Shown: positions 16,737 to 24,507 of the stretch, one piece after another
How positions within the stretch are numbered: the stretch's first letter is position 1
Layout of the letters: every line of letters begins with the position of its first letter
Assembly (NCBI GenBank): GCA_001940845.1
Contig: MSGV01000001.1
Location: 89,975 to 153,974 of the forward strand
DNA: 64,000 nucleotides
Origin: Christensenellaceae bacterium Phil7
GTDB taxonomy: Bacteria; Bacillota; Clostridia; Christensenellales; CAG-138
Reading direction: 5' to 3'
Made by a program: the position numbers and the translations under genes
Notes under the pieces: generated by a model
The model's database searches: none
Seen by the model: the letters and a program-made list of their open reading frames with translations, nothing else
What the model was told of the DNA's origin: nothing

Positions 16737-17390
16737 TCACAGTGACAAACCGTTCAGCCATTCAAGAACGGTGTCTTCAGAAACGCCGGATTGGAAACGG
16801 ATGCCTTCCTGCCAGTTGCCTTCTCCCGCCATCTCCGCTAAAAGTCTGCCGCTGTCACCTAAGCCGGAGGAGGAAGAGGTGCAAAACGGAATGACAGTCT
16901 TTCCGGCAAAGTCATTGGTTTTTATAAAGGTATCCAGCGGCCAAGCGGCAATTCCCCACCAAATCGGATAACCGATAAATATGGTATCGTAGCTTTCCCA
17001 GTTTTTCACAGTTGCCGAAACAAGCTCCATATTCCGCAGCTCTGGGTTTGCATATTCACGTGATACACGGCTGTTTCTGTCGCTCCAATTCAAGTCCTCA
17101 CTTGTATAATCATCTGCCGGTTTCACCTCGAACAGCGTTCCGTTGGTAGCGGAAGCAATGTAGCCTGCCACTTCCTCGGTGTTCCCTGTTGCAGAATAAT
17201 AAACAACCAAAACATTTCCTGTTTTAGAGTCTGTGTCCTGTGCAGTGCTGCTCGGTGAAGGTGCGTTGGTTGCCGACTGCGACAAACCTTCGGACGTTTC
17301 ATATTGTCCGGTTGTGCTGTCGGAATTACCGCAAGAGGCAAGACTGAGTGCAAGTGTCAAACTGAGTATGGCTGTAATCATTCGTTTCAT
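16737..17390 (-). CDS. Flavodoxin-domain lipoprotein
   Basis: A 217-residue exported flavoprotein. The N-terminus is a lipoprotein signal (LTLALSLASC, lipobox Cys at about residue 20), followed by a Ser/Thr-rich linker. A flavodoxin fold then starts at LVVYYSATGNTEEVAGYIA, whose SATGNT loop binds FMN phosphate; GYPIWWGIAAWPLDTF forms the second flavin loop. Anchoring outside the membrane suggests extracytoplasmic redox work. Same operon as the RibD-like, cupin and hydrolase genes. The start at 17390 is preferred, since AAAGGATGATC precedes it. Confidence 0.82.
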   Translation of the reverse strand: MKRMITAILSLTLALSLASCGNSDSTTGQYETSEGLSQSATNAPSPSSTAQDTDSKTGNVLVVYYSATGNTEEVAGYIASATNGTLFEVKPADDYTSEDLNWSDRNSRVSREYANPELRNMELVSATVKNWESYDTIFIGYPIWWGIAAWPLDTFIKTNDFAGKTVIPFCTSSSSGLGDSGRLLAEMAGEGNWQEGIRFQSGVSEDTVLEWLNGLSL

Positions 17391-17482
17391 AAGGATCATC
17401 CTTTCTGTTTTTTGTTTGATTTAAAGAGGTTGGTGAAGAGTCCATTGTCTAGGAGCTGATTGATCTTACTGACGCAACTTCG

Positions 17483-18166
17483 TTAATTTGTTCTATAACG
17501 TATCAGCACTGCCCCGGAATCATATGATTTCGCCTCAATAAGATTGAGTTTCAAAGGCACAGGGCTTATTTCCCCTTGCCGATTAAATATGGGAGGATAG
17601 GCCGCTCTCCCGTCAATACCCGCTCCGATCAGAATAATAACTTCATCAAGAAGCCCTGCATCCAAAAAAGACGTATTGATGGTAGTACCGCCAACCACAC
17701 CCAGCCGCTCTACGCCAAAGGATTCCCTTAGGATTTCTGCTGCGCGTGCTAGGTCGATTTGTTTTTTGCCCGTTACAATGTACGAAATGCTTTTTCCATC
17801 CAAATATTCCAGATACTCGGGGCTGACCAACTGAGAAGTGATAATAATATGCGGCTTATCATACTGAGTATCGTTCTTCCAAAGCAGACTGCCTTTTGTA
17901 TCAACAATTATATCGTATCCTGCTTTGCTGTCCGCCTTCTTAGATATTATTTCCTTTCCCACAGGTGTTGGATTCCTTGCCGTAAATTCGCCAACCTCCG
18001 CCAGCTCCAGTTTGGCAGTTGTTTTTCCGCTTACAACGGACTGTAAATTCAATTGCTCTAACAGAGGATAATATTCCTCCACGCCTGGAAGCTGTTCTGT
18101 CATTGCGCAGTCGATTCTACCATCTATAGATGTCATCATGTAACAGATAATATAGGGTTTATTCAA
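17483..18166 (-). CDS. RibD C-terminal/dihydrofolate reductase-like protein
   Basis: A 227-residue NADPH-dependent reductase of the RibD_C family: PYIICYMMTSIDGRIDC at the N-terminus, a mid-region GYDIIVDTKGSLLW and the cofactor/substrate motif LGVVGGTTINTSFLDAGLLDEVIILIG. It lacks the deaminase domain of full-length RibD, so it is probably a stress-type reductase with unknown substrate. The start is taken as TTG at 18166, which has AAAGGATGG upstream and begins at the conserved NKPYIICYMM; longer starts add an unconserved tail. Confidence 0.78.
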   Translation of the reverse strand: MNKPYIICYMMTSIDGRIDCAMTEQLPGVEEYYPLLEQLNLQSVVSGKTTAKLELAEVGEFTARNPTPVGKEIISKKADSKAGYDIIVDTKGSLLWKNDTQYDKPHIIITSQLVSPEYLEYLDGKSISYIVTGKKQIDLARAAEILRESFGVERLGVVGGTTINTSFLDAGLLDEVIILIGAGIDGRAAYPPIFNRQGEISPVPLKLNLIEAKSYDSGAVLIRYRTN

Positions 18167-18226
18167 AGTGAGTCCATCCTTTCGTAAGTATTTTTTCAAA
18201 CAGAGCATTGGAATCAACAATATGAT

Positions 18227-18556
18227 TTACTTTTCCACCTGCCAGATTTCCTTTGCCATGTTGAAAACTGCCCATGCTTTAGGCCAACCGGCATAAAACG
18301 CCGCATGCGTGATGACCGCACTGACTTCTTTCTGTGTAACGCCATGATTCTTAGCATTCTCCAGATGATATTTTAGGGAAGAATCTGTGATTCCAGAAGA
18401 CATGAGTGCAACGACGGTGATGATGCATCGCATTTTTATATCAATATCTTCATTGTTCCAGTTTTCTCCGAACAGAATGTCATCATTGAAATGAGCAAAC
18501 TCAGGAGCGAATCCGCCTAGAGCCTCTCTTCCTGCTGTCTGTACAATATTTTTCAT
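18227..18556 (-). CDS. Carboxymuconolactone decarboxylase-family protein without CxxC
   Basis: A 109-residue all-helical protein of the CMD/AhpD superfamily: MRCIITVVALMSSGITDSSL, KYHLENAKNHGVTQKEV and HAAFYAGWPKAWAV. The peroxidase CxxC of AhpD is absent, so it is unlikely to be an alkylhydroperoxidase; in this subfamily the partner is often a cupin, as encoded just upstream. GGAG lies 9 nt before the ATG. Confidence 0.82.
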   Translation of the reverse strand: MKNIVQTAGREALGGFAPEFAHFNDDILFGENWNNEDIDIKMRCIITVVALMSSGITDSSLKYHLENAKNHGVTQKEVSAVITHAAFYAGWPKAWAVFNMAKEIWQVEK

Positions 18557-18569
18557 GAGAAGTGTCTCC

Positions 18570-19007
18570 TCATCCTAATGCATTATATTCTTCGTCGCTG
18601 ACAGGCTCGCACCACTCATTACGGCAATTCTCACCGGGGCATTCAACAGCAATATGGCTGAACCACGAATCCTTTTGCGCTCCGTGGAAATGTTTACAGC
18701 CAGGTCGTATATAGACCACATCGCCGGGCTTCAGTGCTTGAGCGGGCTTTCCGTACTCCTGATACCAACCTTTTCCGGCTATGCATAACAGGATTTGTCC
18801 GCCGCCCTTCTCTGCATAGTGAATGTGCCAATTATTGCGGCATCCCGGCTCAAAGGTCACATTTGCAAAGGATAGTGGACAAGCGGACGGATCTGTGAGC
18901 GGATTAATAAATGAATTCCCAGTAAAATATTGGGCGAATGCTGCGTTTGGCTCACCTTTTCCGAAAAGATTACAACGATCAAATTCTTCGCAATTGATAG
19001 TTTTCAT
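18570..19007 (-). CDS. Cupin-domain protein
   Basis: A 145-residue single cupin. Motif 1 is GCRNNWHIHYAEKGGGQILLCIAGKGWYQEYG and motif 2 is PGDVVYIRPGCKHFHGA; together they supply the metal-binding His residues. This kind of cupin is typically found beside CMD-family and flavodoxin genes. The start at 19007 has AAGGAG 8 nt upstream; the TTG two codons earlier lies too close to the SD. Confidence 0.82.
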   Translation of the reverse strand: MKTINCEEFDRCNLFGKGEPNAAFAQYFTGNSFINPLTDPSACPLSFANVTFEPGCRNNWHIHYAEKGGGQILLCIAGKGWYQEYGKPAQALKPGDVVYIRPGCKHFHGAQKDSWFSHIAVECPGENCRNEWCEPVSDEEYNALG

Positions 19008-19026
19008 GTTCAAATCTCCTTCTTGT

Positions 19027-20001
19027 TTACAGATTTAGATATTTTTTGAAAAATGTTGAGATTTTATCAAAGGGTATCACATCCAAATGATCATACAGAT
19101 CAGTGTGAACGGCATTGGGAACCAGCAGCAACTCTTTATTATCTCCGGTTAGCCTTTTAAATGCATCCACGCTGAAATAACAGGAATGGGCTTTCTCTCC
19201 GTGAACCAGCAGGACAGCGCTTCTGATTTCCGAAATATACTGCAAAATAGGCATATTCAAAAACGGCAGCGATGAGGTCACATTCCAACCTCCGTTCGAG
19301 TTCAAGCTGCGGGGATGATAGCCCCGTCCCGTCTTATAGTAGTCAAAGTAGTCCTTCAGGAAAAATGGAGCGTCCTCCGGAATGGCATCCGGCAGCCCTC
19401 CTGCCAGTGCATAGCTGTCATTTAGATAGTCCTTTGTCCGCTGCTGGCACATCGCATTCTTTTTTTCATAACGAGCCTGTTCGCTATCCTCACTGTCAAA
19501 ATAGCCGTTTGCGTTCACGCGAGTCATATCATACATGGTAACGGCTATGGTTGCCTTGATACGAGTATCTTCCGCAGCGGCATTGAGCGCCATACCGCCC
19601 CATCCACAGATACCAAGGATACCGATACGGTTCGGATCGACATTTTCCTGTACGGAAAGGAAATCCACTGCCGCACAAAAATCTTCGGTATTAATATCTG
19701 GGGAGGCAACATAGCGGGGCATACCGCCGCTCTCACCCGTAAAGGATGGATCAAAGGCGATGGTCAGAAAGCCGAGTTCGGCCATTCTCTGAGCATATAA
19801 ACCGGAGGACTGCTCCTTAACTGCACCAAAAGGCCCGCTGACTGCAATCGCGGGCAGCTTGCCGGTTGTATTCTTGGGAATGTACATATCCGCCGCAAGT
19901 GTAATACCGTAGCGGGTATGGAAGGTAACCTTGCTTTGGTTTATCTTCTCACTTTTGGGAAATACCTTGTCCCATTCGCTGGTTAAACGCAATGTTTCCA
20001 T
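19027..20001 (-). CDS. Alpha/beta hydrolase of the YcjY/dienelactone-hydrolase type
   Basis: A 324-residue cytoplasmic hydrolase, first gene of the MerR-controlled operon. The oxyanion region reads LPAIAVSGPFGAVKEQSSGL and the nucleophile elbow ILGICGWGGMAL has Cys where most family members have Ser. The likely acid and His are in HGEKAHS and AVHTDLYDH near the C-terminus. Cys-nucleophile elbows occur in dienelactone hydrolases and YcjY-like proteins. AAGGAG lies 7 nt before the ATG. Substrate unknown. Confidence 0.8.
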   Translation of the reverse strand: METLRLTSEWDKVFPKSEKINQSKVTFHTRYGITLAADMYIPKNTTGKLPAIAVSGPFGAVKEQSSGLYAQRMAELGFLTIAFDPSFTGESGGMPRYVASPDINTEDFCAAVDFLSVQENVDPNRIGILGICGWGGMALNAAAEDTRIKATIAVTMYDMTRVNANGYFDSEDSEQARYEKKNAMCQQRTKDYLNDSYALAGGLPDAIPEDAPFFLKDYFDYYKTGRGYHPRSLNSNGGWNVTSSLPFLNMPILQYISEIRSAVLLVHGEKAHSCYFSVDAFKRLTGDNKELLLVPNAVHTDLYDHLDVIPFDKISTFFKKYLNL

Positions 20002-20054
20002 GAAAACACTCCTTCTCTATATCTTGATTTTTGCTGCCAGCCTGTGCTATAATA

Positions 20055-20085
20055 ATTATAAAACCTAAACCTGAGTTTAGGTCAA
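20055..20085 (-). promoter_or_regulatory. MerR-type promoter/operator with 19-bp spacer
   Basis: On the minus strand TTGACC (20085-20080) and TATAAT (20060-20055) are separated by 19 bp. The dyad ACCTAAAC/GTTTAGGT (20063-20082, 4-bp centre) fills this spacer. This is the classic arrangement in which a MerR protein untwists an overlong spacer to activate transcription. It controls the hydrolase-cupin-CMD-RibD operon and lies in front of the divergent merR gene. Confidence 0.8.
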
Positions 20086-20126
20086 GGGGAGGTTTGAAAA
20101 TTTTTGAAAAAAGAGGTGAATAATTT

Positions 20127-20570
20127 ATGTACACCATCGGACAGGTATCCGAAATGTTTGGTTTTCCGGTTTCCACACTCAGATACTACGATAAACAAGG
20201 ACTATTTCCCGAGATGGAGCGAACGTCGGGTATCAGAAAATTCGGAGAGAAAGAATTGGAAGCATTGAGGGTGATTGAATGCCTGAAAAAGTCCGGACTT
20301 GAGATCAAGGACATTAAGCGGTTTATGGATTGGTGTATGGAGGGGGCTTCCACTTATCCCCAGCGCAGGGAACTGTTTATAAAGCAAAAGCAAGTGGTGG
20401 AAGCGGAAATTGCACAAATGAACAAGATGCTTGATATGCTGAAATTCAAGTGCTGGTATTATGAGCAGGCGATGCAAGATGGTAATGAAGATCGCCTGAA
20501 AAAAATGATCCCGAACCAGCTGCCTGATTGTATCCGTGCGAGCTATGAAAATGCGCATAGCAAGGACTGA
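20127..20570 (+). CDS. MerR-family transcriptional activator
   Basis: A 147-residue regulator: an N-terminal MerR winged helix (MYTIGQVSEMFGFPVSTLRYYDKQGLF), then GIRKFGEKELEALRVIECLKKSGL and a long coiled-coil dimerisation helix (KQKQVVEAEIAQMNKML). No conserved metal-binding Cys loop is evident; one Cys lies in FKCWYYEQAM. It is divergent from the redox operon, whose promoter carries the typical MerR spacer dyad. AGAGGTG precedes the ATG. Confidence 0.88.
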   Translation: MYTIGQVSEMFGFPVSTLRYYDKQGLFPEMERTSGIRKFGEKELEALRVIECLKKSGLEIKDIKRFMDWCMEGASTYPQRRELFIKQKQVVEAEIAQMNKMLDMLKFKCWYYEQAMQDGNEDRLKKMIPNQLPDCIRASYENAHSKD

Positions 20571-20576
20571 GTAAAT

Positions 20577-20741
20577 TTACCTCCTTAATGGAGAGGCATT
20601 ATTAGGATCGTTTATCCAACCAATATGATCCGAACCAGATATCTGAGCGTGGATGATGCCGGGATCAATGCTTACATCGCTTTTTTGGGGAAGGGTATTC
20701 ATAAATATGTAGATTATAATATCTTGAATAGCTCTTCCCAT
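20577..20741 (-). pseudogene. N-terminal fragment of a YdcF-like protein
   Basis: The 54 codons starting MGRAIQDIIIYIFMNTLPQK match the opening of the intact YdcF-family protein at 21336-21926 (MNRVVQDITNFIFMSDAPQK) and then degenerate. AGGAG precedes the start. It looks like a duplicated copy reduced to its first 40 residues. Confidence 0.6.
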
Positions 20742-20775
20742 TATGCTGCTCCTGTATATACTGGCGCATTTTCCA

Positions 20776-21306
20776 TTAAGCCATGTCATTGAGCCATTGC
20801 TCTTTCGTAATCATAACTTCAAGCCAGCCGTTCTCCCGGCTGAGCTCCCGGAAGCCCGCTGAGAAATGGGTCTGCCATGCAGCCAATTCGTTCCTTGCCA
20901 GCTCAAAATCATTATGAATGCGACTGATTTTGCAAACCCGGAACGCATGGTCAAGCATTAGTTTCAGGGCGGGGACTGCATATCCCATACCCCGGTAAGG
21001 AGCATAAATCACGATACCCATATCCCACCAATTTTTATCGTATGTATAATGGAAATTCACATCGCCGATCCAAGCTCCATCGGTTTTTCGGCAGATGTAG
21101 GCATAATACCGTTCAGGCTCATTCCCGATCCAATGACTGTACCACTGTGACCATTCAGATTCTGAAAAATCAATGCAGCCGGTATCCTTGTGGTAGTCAT
21201 CGCAGCTTACATTCCAATGCGCATTGTAGGACATGGTCGCAGGGTCAGAAAGCATTTTTTGATAGAACCACAGTTCTTCTTGCTTTGGTATGTATAATTC
21301 AAGCAT
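20776..21306 (-). CDS. GNAT-family N-acetyltransferase
   Basis: A 176-residue acetyltransferase of the RimJ-like GNAT type. DGAWIGDVNFHYTYDKNWWDMGIVI forms the central strands, and APYRGMGYAVPALKLML fits the acetyl-CoA pyrophosphate loop. The substrate cannot be told. It is one of eight GNAT genes around the mobile element and lies 29 nt after the YdcF gene in the same orientation. Confidence 0.78.
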   Translation of the reverse strand: MLELYIPKQEELWFYQKMLSDPATMSYNAHWNVSCDDYHKDTGCIDFSESEWSQWYSHWIGNEPERYYAYICRKTDGAWIGDVNFHYTYDKNWWDMGIVIYAPYRGMGYAVPALKLMLDHAFRVCKISRIHNDFELARNELAAWQTHFSAGFRELSRENGWLEVMITKEQWLNDMA

Positions 21307-21335
21307 TTGTATTTCCTTTTACTTTTGCCGTAAAA

Positions 21336-21926
21336 TCAAAACTGTCCCCTTTGGTCCGCGAAATAAACGCCGCACTTGGCAACTTCCTTCAGCACCTTTT
21401 GGTATGACTTTTCGCTGCGATACCAACCTTCCGCTGTAATACCTTGGGTTTCCGTGGGGACGACCAGCAGTTTTGTGCCTGGGAAATGGCAGGCATAGGA
21501 CATAAAGGCCCGTCTGGCATGGAATGCCTGACAGCACAGGATTGCTCGTTTTACATAGAGCCCCATCGTGCGAAGCACCTGCGCAGAAAAAGCAGCATTT
21601 TCCATAGTATTGGTTGCCTGCTCCTCGCGGAGAATCGCAGTCTCCGGCACCCCGCATACCGTGAGGATGCGCTTGCAGTATTCAAAGTCCGTTGAGAAGG
21701 TACCATGATATCGTGGGTCAGTAACCTTTTCCTGCGCAAATCGCCCTAGACTGGAAGAAAACTTGCCAGAAGGCAGAATATAGGGTGCATAGCCCTGATG
21801 GTAAAGCTGGGCAGCATTTTCTGTGATCTCGGCGTGAGAAGTACCCGGCACAAGAATCACATCGCTCTTTTGGGGAGCATCGCTCATAAATATGAAGTTT
21901 GTAATATCTTGAACAACTCTGTTCAT
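21336..21926 (-). CDS. YdcF-family (DUF218) protein
   Basis: A 196-residue DUF218 protein: KSDVILVPGTSHAEITENAAQLYHQGYAPYILPSG, then CGVPETAILREEQATNTMENAAFSAQVL and the basic ILCCQAFHARRAFMSYA. Family members have a Rossmann-like fold and are linked to envelope or S-adenosylmethionine binding, but the role is unproven. The start at 21926 has AAGGAG 8 nt upstream. It overlaps none of the HAD gene after this start choice and is in the same operon. Confidence 0.8.
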   Translation of the reverse strand: MNRVVQDITNFIFMSDAPQKSDVILVPGTSHAEITENAAQLYHQGYAPYILPSGKFSSSLGRFAQEKVTDPRYHGTFSTDFEYCKRILTVCGVPETAILREEQATNTMENAAFSAQVLRTMGLYVKRAILCCQAFHARRAFMSYACHFPGTKLLVVPTETQGITAEGWYRSEKSYQKVLKEVAKCGVYFADQRGQF

Positions 21927-21939
21927 AGAAAAGTCTCCT

Positions 21940-22578
21940 TTATACAAAAATACTCGTCAGCTCTAAAAGCGAGTCAATGATTGCATCCGCATATTCTGCA
22001 CTCAATTCCTTGGTCTGAAAAGCAGCCAGACCGCTTCGAAACCAAACCGTCTGCATCCCGGCTTTCTTTGCAGGAATGATGTCATTATCCAGACGATCAC
22101 CAATCATTACCGCTTGAGAAGCAGCGCAGCCGGCCATAGCGAGAGCTTTTTCAAAGATTAACGGATCGGGTTTGGCAACTCCTATTTCGGATGAAGATGC
22201 AACCACAGTAAAGTAATCAGCAATACCCCAAACGGCAAGACGCTTAGCCACGCCGGGGGCTTGATTTGCAATTATGCCTAGATGATATCCTAGGCTTGTC
22301 AGTTGCTTCAATACGCTCTTGGCATCGGCATACAGGACTTCATCCTCGCTGTGCCAAGGTGTTTTCTTTAGCCCATAATGGGTTATGACAGCGGAGTTGC
22401 CGTCCACCCCTTGTTGGGTCAGTTCCGCACGTTTGGCATGGACTTGCGCAAAGGTCAGATTCGTTTCTGTAATCATGTCCATGATGCGGTGATCGTAGGC
22501 GATCTGCTCATCCACCAGTGTAGATCCTATGTCAAAAAATAGCCATACTATATTTTGAAGTTTGAGTTGGTTGCTCAT
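21940..22578 (-). CDS. HAD-superfamily hydrolase
   Basis: A 212-residue phosphatase-like protein. Motif I is WLFFDIGSTLVDE, where the second Asp of the usual DxD is Gly, as in some HAD subgroups. Motif II is IIANQAP, motif III lysine is in GVAKPDPLIF and motif IV is GDRLDNDI. AGGAG precedes the ATG. Before the mobile element inserted, this gene directly followed the HicB/DinB-like gene whose tail is left at 22609. Confidence 0.82.
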   Translation of the reverse strand: MSNQLKLQNIVWLFFDIGSTLVDEQIAYDHRIMDMITETNLTFAQVHAKRAELTQQGVDGNSAVITHYGLKKTPWHSEDEVLYADAKSVLKQLTSLGYHLGIIANQAPGVAKRLAVWGIADYFTVVASSSEIGVAKPDPLIFEKALAMAGCAASQAVMIGDRLDNDIIPAKKAGMQTVWFRSGLAAFQTKELSAEYADAIIDSLLELTSIFV

Positions 22579-22608
22579 AGCCAGCAGCTCCTTTCTCCGG
22601 ACTTATTT

Positions 22609-22725
22609 TCATAAAGCAAACGAAAAAATATCAGGAATTGCCGCCTTACCCCAAGACTGAACTGCCATCCTATACATGGCCTTTGCATGGATGCGATCGT
22701 GGCATACGAAAAGGATTTTTACCAT
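22609..22725 (-). pseudogene. C-terminal part of the HicB/DinB-like gene cut by the mobile element
   Basis: The 29 codons before the stop (HDRIHAKAMYRMAVQSWGK, then ending FSFAL) continue the protein started at 42029-41412. The first nine codons of this frame come from the element end. Rejoined, the protein has about 235 residues. The HDRIH segment carries the terminal metal-binding His residues of DinB-like folds, so the insertion cuts through a functional helix. Confidence 0.75.
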
Positions 22726-22871
22726 ATATCTAAACTCCTAAATAAGCTTGGTTATACTCAGTTATGCTGAGTTTTGCCGTATTTACAACACTTTTCAACA
22801 TTTCTACGACAGATGCACAAATCCATATCTTTGCATAACTAAGCATAACCTCGCTTGGTTTTGCCATCGTT

Positions 22872-22911
22872 TGTCGTAAATGGTGTCGTAAACCCAAAAG
22901 ATTTACGACAC
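22872..22911. repeat. Left arm-type repeats of the element
   Basis: TGTCGTAAA at 22872-22880 and GTGTCGTAAA at 22883-22892 are 11 bp apart; an inverted copy TTTACGACAC covers 22902-22911 and the end of the integrase gene. The same pair, with the same 11-bp spacing, occurs at the right end (41325-41345). They fit the DR2-type arm sites bound by the N-terminal domain of Tn916-like integrases. Confidence 0.65.
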
Positions 22912-24141
22912 CCGTTTTTTATCGGGTATCTTAACCAGGTCAAGAAACTTGCTGTTCATCTCCTGCATTTCTTCTGCTGCATCCTCAAATCTAAGGTGTG
23001 TATAGGTGTTCAGCGTGATACCAATGTCGCTGTGACCCATAATATACTGGAGGGTTTTCGGATTCATACCGGACTTCGCCATGTTGGAACAGAAAGTGTG
23101 TCTACAAACGTGGGGCGTAACTTTCGGCATTTCTTCCCTGTAAATCTTGTTATACTTCTGGCAGATATGCTGAAAATACTTTTCCCAATGCAGTGCAACT
23201 ATCGGTCTGTCGTTTTTATCCAGGAACAGGAATCCACTGTATCCCTGCACCACAGGTTCGACCTTCGGCGGTTTCCTCTTTTCAAGGATACGCTTGAAGC
23301 ACGCTTTCACTTCCGGGGTCATAGGCACCATTCTTGTACCGCAGCCCGTTTTGGGATCTTCAATCACATATTCCATGTTTCTTGTCCTCTGGAGCTGATG
23401 ATCTACAATGATTTTGTTGTTTTCAAAATCAATGTCCTTGATCGTCAATCCTACAAACTTGGAAATACGAAGCCCTGTCTTAAACAGGATGAAGATACCA
23501 TCATAATACTTGCAGAAATGCTTGTCGTTCTTGACAAATTCCAGAAATGCTCGCTCCTGCTTCCGTGTGATCGCTTCTCTGGTAACACTATCGTTGACCA
23601 CTACGGTATTCAGCTCAAATTCAAAGGGGTTCTTGTTCAGGAGGTCATCATCCACCGCCATCTGGAAAGCCGGTCTGATAACGCCACGGACGGAATGAAT
23701 GGTACTGTAGCCCCGTCCATCGTCCTGCAACTTAATCAGCCATTCCTTGGCATCGGATTTCTTGACCTTATCAATCCGTTTCTGTCCAAAGACTTCCTTC
23801 TTGATAATGTTAATGACAAACCTGTAGTTCGCCATGGTATTGTGGCGGACACCACGCTTCTGACCGACATATTTTTCTACAAGCTCCAATACAGTCAGAT
23901 TGCCACCATTGGGAGCAAGGTTGCCATCCAGTTCCTTCTGAATCTGTTTTTCCTTTTCTCTCAGCGAAATATCATTCCGCTTGCCTTTCGGGATCGTATC
24001 AGCAGGCGTCAGTTTCCAACTGTAAACAGTTCTCCGAATACCGAACGCATCCTGATACTTGTATTCATATTTTCCATCTTTTCGCTGGCTCTCTCCAGTC
24101 CATAACTTACGACCTTTATTGTCTCGTCTGACTTCCGACAT
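22903..24141 (-). CDS. int: Tn916-type tyrosine integrase
   Basis: A 412-residue site-specific recombinase. The N-terminal arm-binding domain has the Tn916 Int look (RKDGKYEYKYQDAFGIRRTVYSW), a SAM-like core-binding domain follows, and the C-terminal catalytic domain has TGLRISKFVGLTIKDIDFEN (first Arg), PHVCRHTFCSNMAKSGMNPK (HxxR) and GHSDIGITLNTYTH (His and nucleophile Tyr). AAGGAG lies 6 nt before the chosen ATG at 24141. It lies at the left end of the element and points outward, as in Tn916. Confidence 0.92.
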   Translation of the reverse strand: MSEVRRDNKGRKLWTGESQRKDGKYEYKYQDAFGIRRTVYSWKLTPADTIPKGKRNDISLREKEKQIQKELDGNLAPNGGNLTVLELVEKYVGQKRGVRHNTMANYRFVINIIKKEVFGQKRIDKVKKSDAKEWLIKLQDDGRGYSTIHSVRGVIRPAFQMAVDDDLLNKNPFEFELNTVVVNDSVTREAITRKQERAFLEFVKNDKHFCKYYDGIFILFKTGLRISKFVGLTIKDIDFENNKIIVDHQLQRTRNMEYVIEDPKTGCGTRMVPMTPEVKACFKRILEKRKPPKVEPVVQGYSGFLFLDKNDRPIVALHWEKYFQHICQKYNKIYREEMPKVTPHVCRHTFCSNMAKSGMNPKTLQYIMGHSDIGITLNTYTHLRFEDAAEEMQEMNSKFLDLVKIPDKKRVS

Positions 24142-24247
24142 TGAGTTCTCCTTTCTTATACTCAACTGTCGTAGAAGCGAGCCAAACTATGATACTGAAA
24201 TAATATCATAGAATTGGCTCGTAATCTACACAAATTATTTGAACTTT

Positions 24248-24478
24248 TTAGATGGCAGATAACTTCTCGTCGATGAAACGCTCAAACATCCTACGCTTGA
24301 TCTGAGGGCGAGAGCCATTCCACAAAACGAAATCCGCATCCGGGTTTTCATCAATCAGCTTTCTCAGCTTTTTATCTCCAATGTGAAAATACTTTGCTGC
24401 TTCCTGCACACTCAGCGTGTATTTTCTCCATACAGGAATTTCAGACTTATCTACAAACTGTTCCTGGTCTTTTACCAT
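24248..24478 (-). CDS. xis: Excisionase (Tn916 Xis-like)
   Basis: A 76-residue basic DNA-binding protein with the winged-helix excisionase pattern VWRKYTLSVQEAAKYFHIGDKKLRKLIDEN followed by FVLWNGSRPQIKRRMFERF. It should steer the integrase towards excision. GGAGG lies 10 nt before ATG 24478; the GTG at 24484 sits too near. It is adjacent to int, as in Tn916 relatives. Confidence 0.88.
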   Translation of the reverse strand: MVKDQEQFVDKSEIPVWRKYTLSVQEAAKYFHIGDKKLRKLIDENPDADFVLWNGSRPQIKRRMFERFIDEKLSAI

Positions 24479-24507
24479 AGGCACTTATCCTCCATAATTC
24501 TCAATAA

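Noticed and set aside
22735-22860. CRISPR or tandem repeat at the left end of the element
   Set aside because: The repeats are few, imperfect and inverted, and fit recombinase binding sites better.
22855-24105. 416-codon rightward frame opposite int
   Set aside because: Antisense to the integrase, whose catalytic residues are complete.
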